Part shown: one piece after another, positions 58,501 through 61,500 of the stretch
Layout of the letters: each line of letters begins with the position of its first letter
How positions within the stretch are numbered: position 1 is the first letter of the stretch
Origin: Heloderma charlesbogerti
Lineage: Eukaryota; Chordata; Lepidosauria; Squamata; Helodermatidae
Length of the DNA stretch: 64,000 nt
Reading direction: 5' to 3'
Assembly: GCA_026122225.1 (NCBI GenBank)
Contig: JANEZZ010001678.1
Span: 62,001 to 126,000, forward strand
Notes under the pieces: model-generated
Told to the model about the DNA's origin: nothing
The model's database searches: none
Seen by the model: only the letters and a program-made list of their open reading frames with translations
Program-made: the position numbers and the translations under genes

Positions 58501-61500
58501 TAAGCAGCCATTTTTAGTTCTTATATGCCTAAGGAGCATAGTATTATTGTGCTATCTATGTGTGCTTTTGTGCATGTGTGTACACAAGAAGTAAACCAAG
58601 GTAGTGCCTAGAAGGGTCGGGGCAAAAGTGTAAGGAACTGGCTATGCAAGTGTTCTCTCATTTTGTCTAAGCAGGGGGAAACTCGTGTTGGTGAATAAGC
58701 AACAAAATTCTTGTGTTAAATGTAAAACATTTTCACACACCAACTTCCCACCCCCACCCCAGGGATATGTCCTGAGAAAAGCTGATGCAGTTCATGCCAC
58801 ATGCCAGGAAGAATCGTTGATGAATCATTCCACTTCTATATTTACTTGTACTTGTGAGAAAGACACTTCATCATTAGAAGAGGAATTCATTTCCACATGT
58901 CTGGACAGATGTTGTGAGGAACATTGGGTCTGCTCAAGACTAGATACCCCAAGCCTCCCTCGTTAGGCAGGAGTCCACTTGCAAGTAGAACTCTTGGCAA
59001 CGAGGCATCCAACTTACAGCCTTGACGCAAGCCCTCCCCTGCCAACAGATCTCTGATAGCGCTTCATCTTGAGCAGTTCTGTTGCTGGTTGAGGAACTGT
59101 TCCTTCACCTGGTAGGCTGGAGGATTTACAAGTAATTCTTCTGGTACTCTTTGTGGGTATAAACTGCATGCCCAGAAAGAGCAACAGCAGAACCTTCTGA
59201 GAAAAGAATCCCTCCTCGTACCAAGAAAATACAGAGTGGTGCAAACAATTCCCCTGCATCCCTTTTGAGCTCTCCAAGGCATGCCCTAATGCTGATTACT
59301 CTGCTCTCCGTTGTCACTCTCCTTTGGCATGAACTGCTTCATCTATCTACTTTTCCTCTTCTTTGTTTTCAGCATCGCCTGCATACACGAAGAACTTTAT
59401 CCATGTTCTTTGTAAGTACCTATGCATTTGTTACATATTTAACCATAAATGTAAATCCCATATAAATTCTTAAAGCAAGCCATAGGCGATGAAGGCAGGC
59501 CTAAGAGCCTTGTGCTTGATTGCTACCCTAAGCATTCTGTAGGGTAGGTTTTCCTTTCCCCCTTTCACATGGGGCTCCATTAATGGTGGCATTAGGAGAG
59601 AGAGTTCTGATCCATGGGGCATAAATCTGCTGGGAAATTCTCTTGCAAAAGCCCCACTGAATAACAACTCTTTTGCCCAGTTCCCGTTTACTCCAACAGA
59701 GTTTGCACAGGCGACATTCGTGATGGATTATGTCCCATGTTATTTTGGCAGGGAGGAGATGTGTGTGCACCAATTGGGTTTTCTGCCTCAGGTCCAATAA
59801 TATTTTGGGCCATCCCTGCGAGCATAAGCAAATCCTAGGGGCAAAATCCATAGCCAAAGAGTCAGGCACAAGGGCCTGACCTACCAGGGCTTAATGACCA
59901 AAGTACAGCACCCACGGAGGAAGCCCAGTGGCGCTTGGCATGGGCAAACATTCCCTGTTTAACCCTGACTGGATCTGGGATATCCTAGAATGGAGGACAC
60001 CCAAGTCTAGCCTTCCCTGGGCCCTTTTGGAAGCCTTAGCACTTCCTATGAGTGCCAGACAAAGCACTGAGCCAAGCATAGCTTGGCTAAGCTGCGTCTG
60101 GCCCTCCCAAGGCATGCCATCTGGGAGGAAGGGGAGGAAGAGGAAGAGGGGGCACCAGCCTGGGTCTACACTTTTGCAGAGGCACATGACGCCGACACAC
60201 CTGGCCTTATTTACAAGCTTGCACTTGATTTGCAGCTGAGCACATTCCCAGTGTGGCCAGGCCGGGGCTGTGGGTGGCCTGGAGCTGCACCCAGACCTGA
60301 GGCAGGGTCAGCTGCTCATTTGCATAAGGTGCTGGGGCTCTGAGCTGGAGCCCGAAGCTTAATATTGTTGTATTTCACATTATTTGTATTGTACGCCACC
60401 TAGAGTGGCCAGGTAGCCAGCCAGATGGGCAGCTAATACAGTCATGTGAAAAAGAAAGTACACCCTCTTTGAGTTCTATGGTTTTACGTATCAGGACATA
60501 ATAAAAGTCATCTGGTCCTTAGCAGGCCTTAAAATTAGGTGAATACAACCTCAGATGAACAACAACACATGACATATTACACCTTGTCATTATTTATTTT
60601 ACAGAAATAAAGCCAAAATGGAGAAGCCATGTGTAAAAACTAAGTAGACCTTATGATTCAATAGCTTGTAGAACCACCTTTAGCAGCAATAACTTGAAGT
60701 AATCGTTTTCTGTATGACTTTATCAGTCTCTCACATCGTTGTGGATGAATTTTGGCCCACTCTTCTTTACAACATTGCCTCAGTTCATTGAGGTTTGTGG
60801 GTATTTGTTTATGCACAGCTCTCTTAAGGTCCCGCCACAGCATTTCAGTCGGGTTGAGGTCTGGACTTTGACTGGGCCATTGCAACATTGCAATTCTTTT
60901 CTTTTTCAACCATTCTGTTGTAGATTTGCTGGCGTGCTTGGGATCATTGACCTGTTGCATGACCCAATTTCGGCCAAGCTTTAGCTTTCGGACAGATGGC
61001 CTCATATTTGACTCTAGAATATTTTGGTATACAGAGATCATGGTCGACTCAATGACTGCAAGGTGCCCAGGTCCTGTGGCTGCAAAACAAGCCCAAATCA
61101 TCACCCCTCCACCACCGTGCTTGACAGGTGGTATGAGATGTTTGTGCTGATATGCTGTGCTTGGTTTTCGCCAGACGTGGCGCTGTGCATTATGGCCAAA
61201 CATCTCCACTTTGGTCTCATCTGTCCAAAGGACATTGTTCCAGAAGTCTTGTGATTTGTTCAGATGCAACTTTGCAAACCTAAGCCATGCTCTTTTTAGA
61301 GAGAAGAGGCTTTCTCCTGGCAACCCTTCCAAACAAACCATACTTGTTCAGTCTTTTTCTAATTGTACTGCCATGAACTTTAACATTTAGCATGCCAAGG
61401 CCTGTAGAGCCTGAGATGTAACTCTTGGATGTTTTGCAATTTCTCTGAGCATTGCACGGTCTGCCCTTGGGGTGAATTTGCTGGGACATCCACTCCTGGG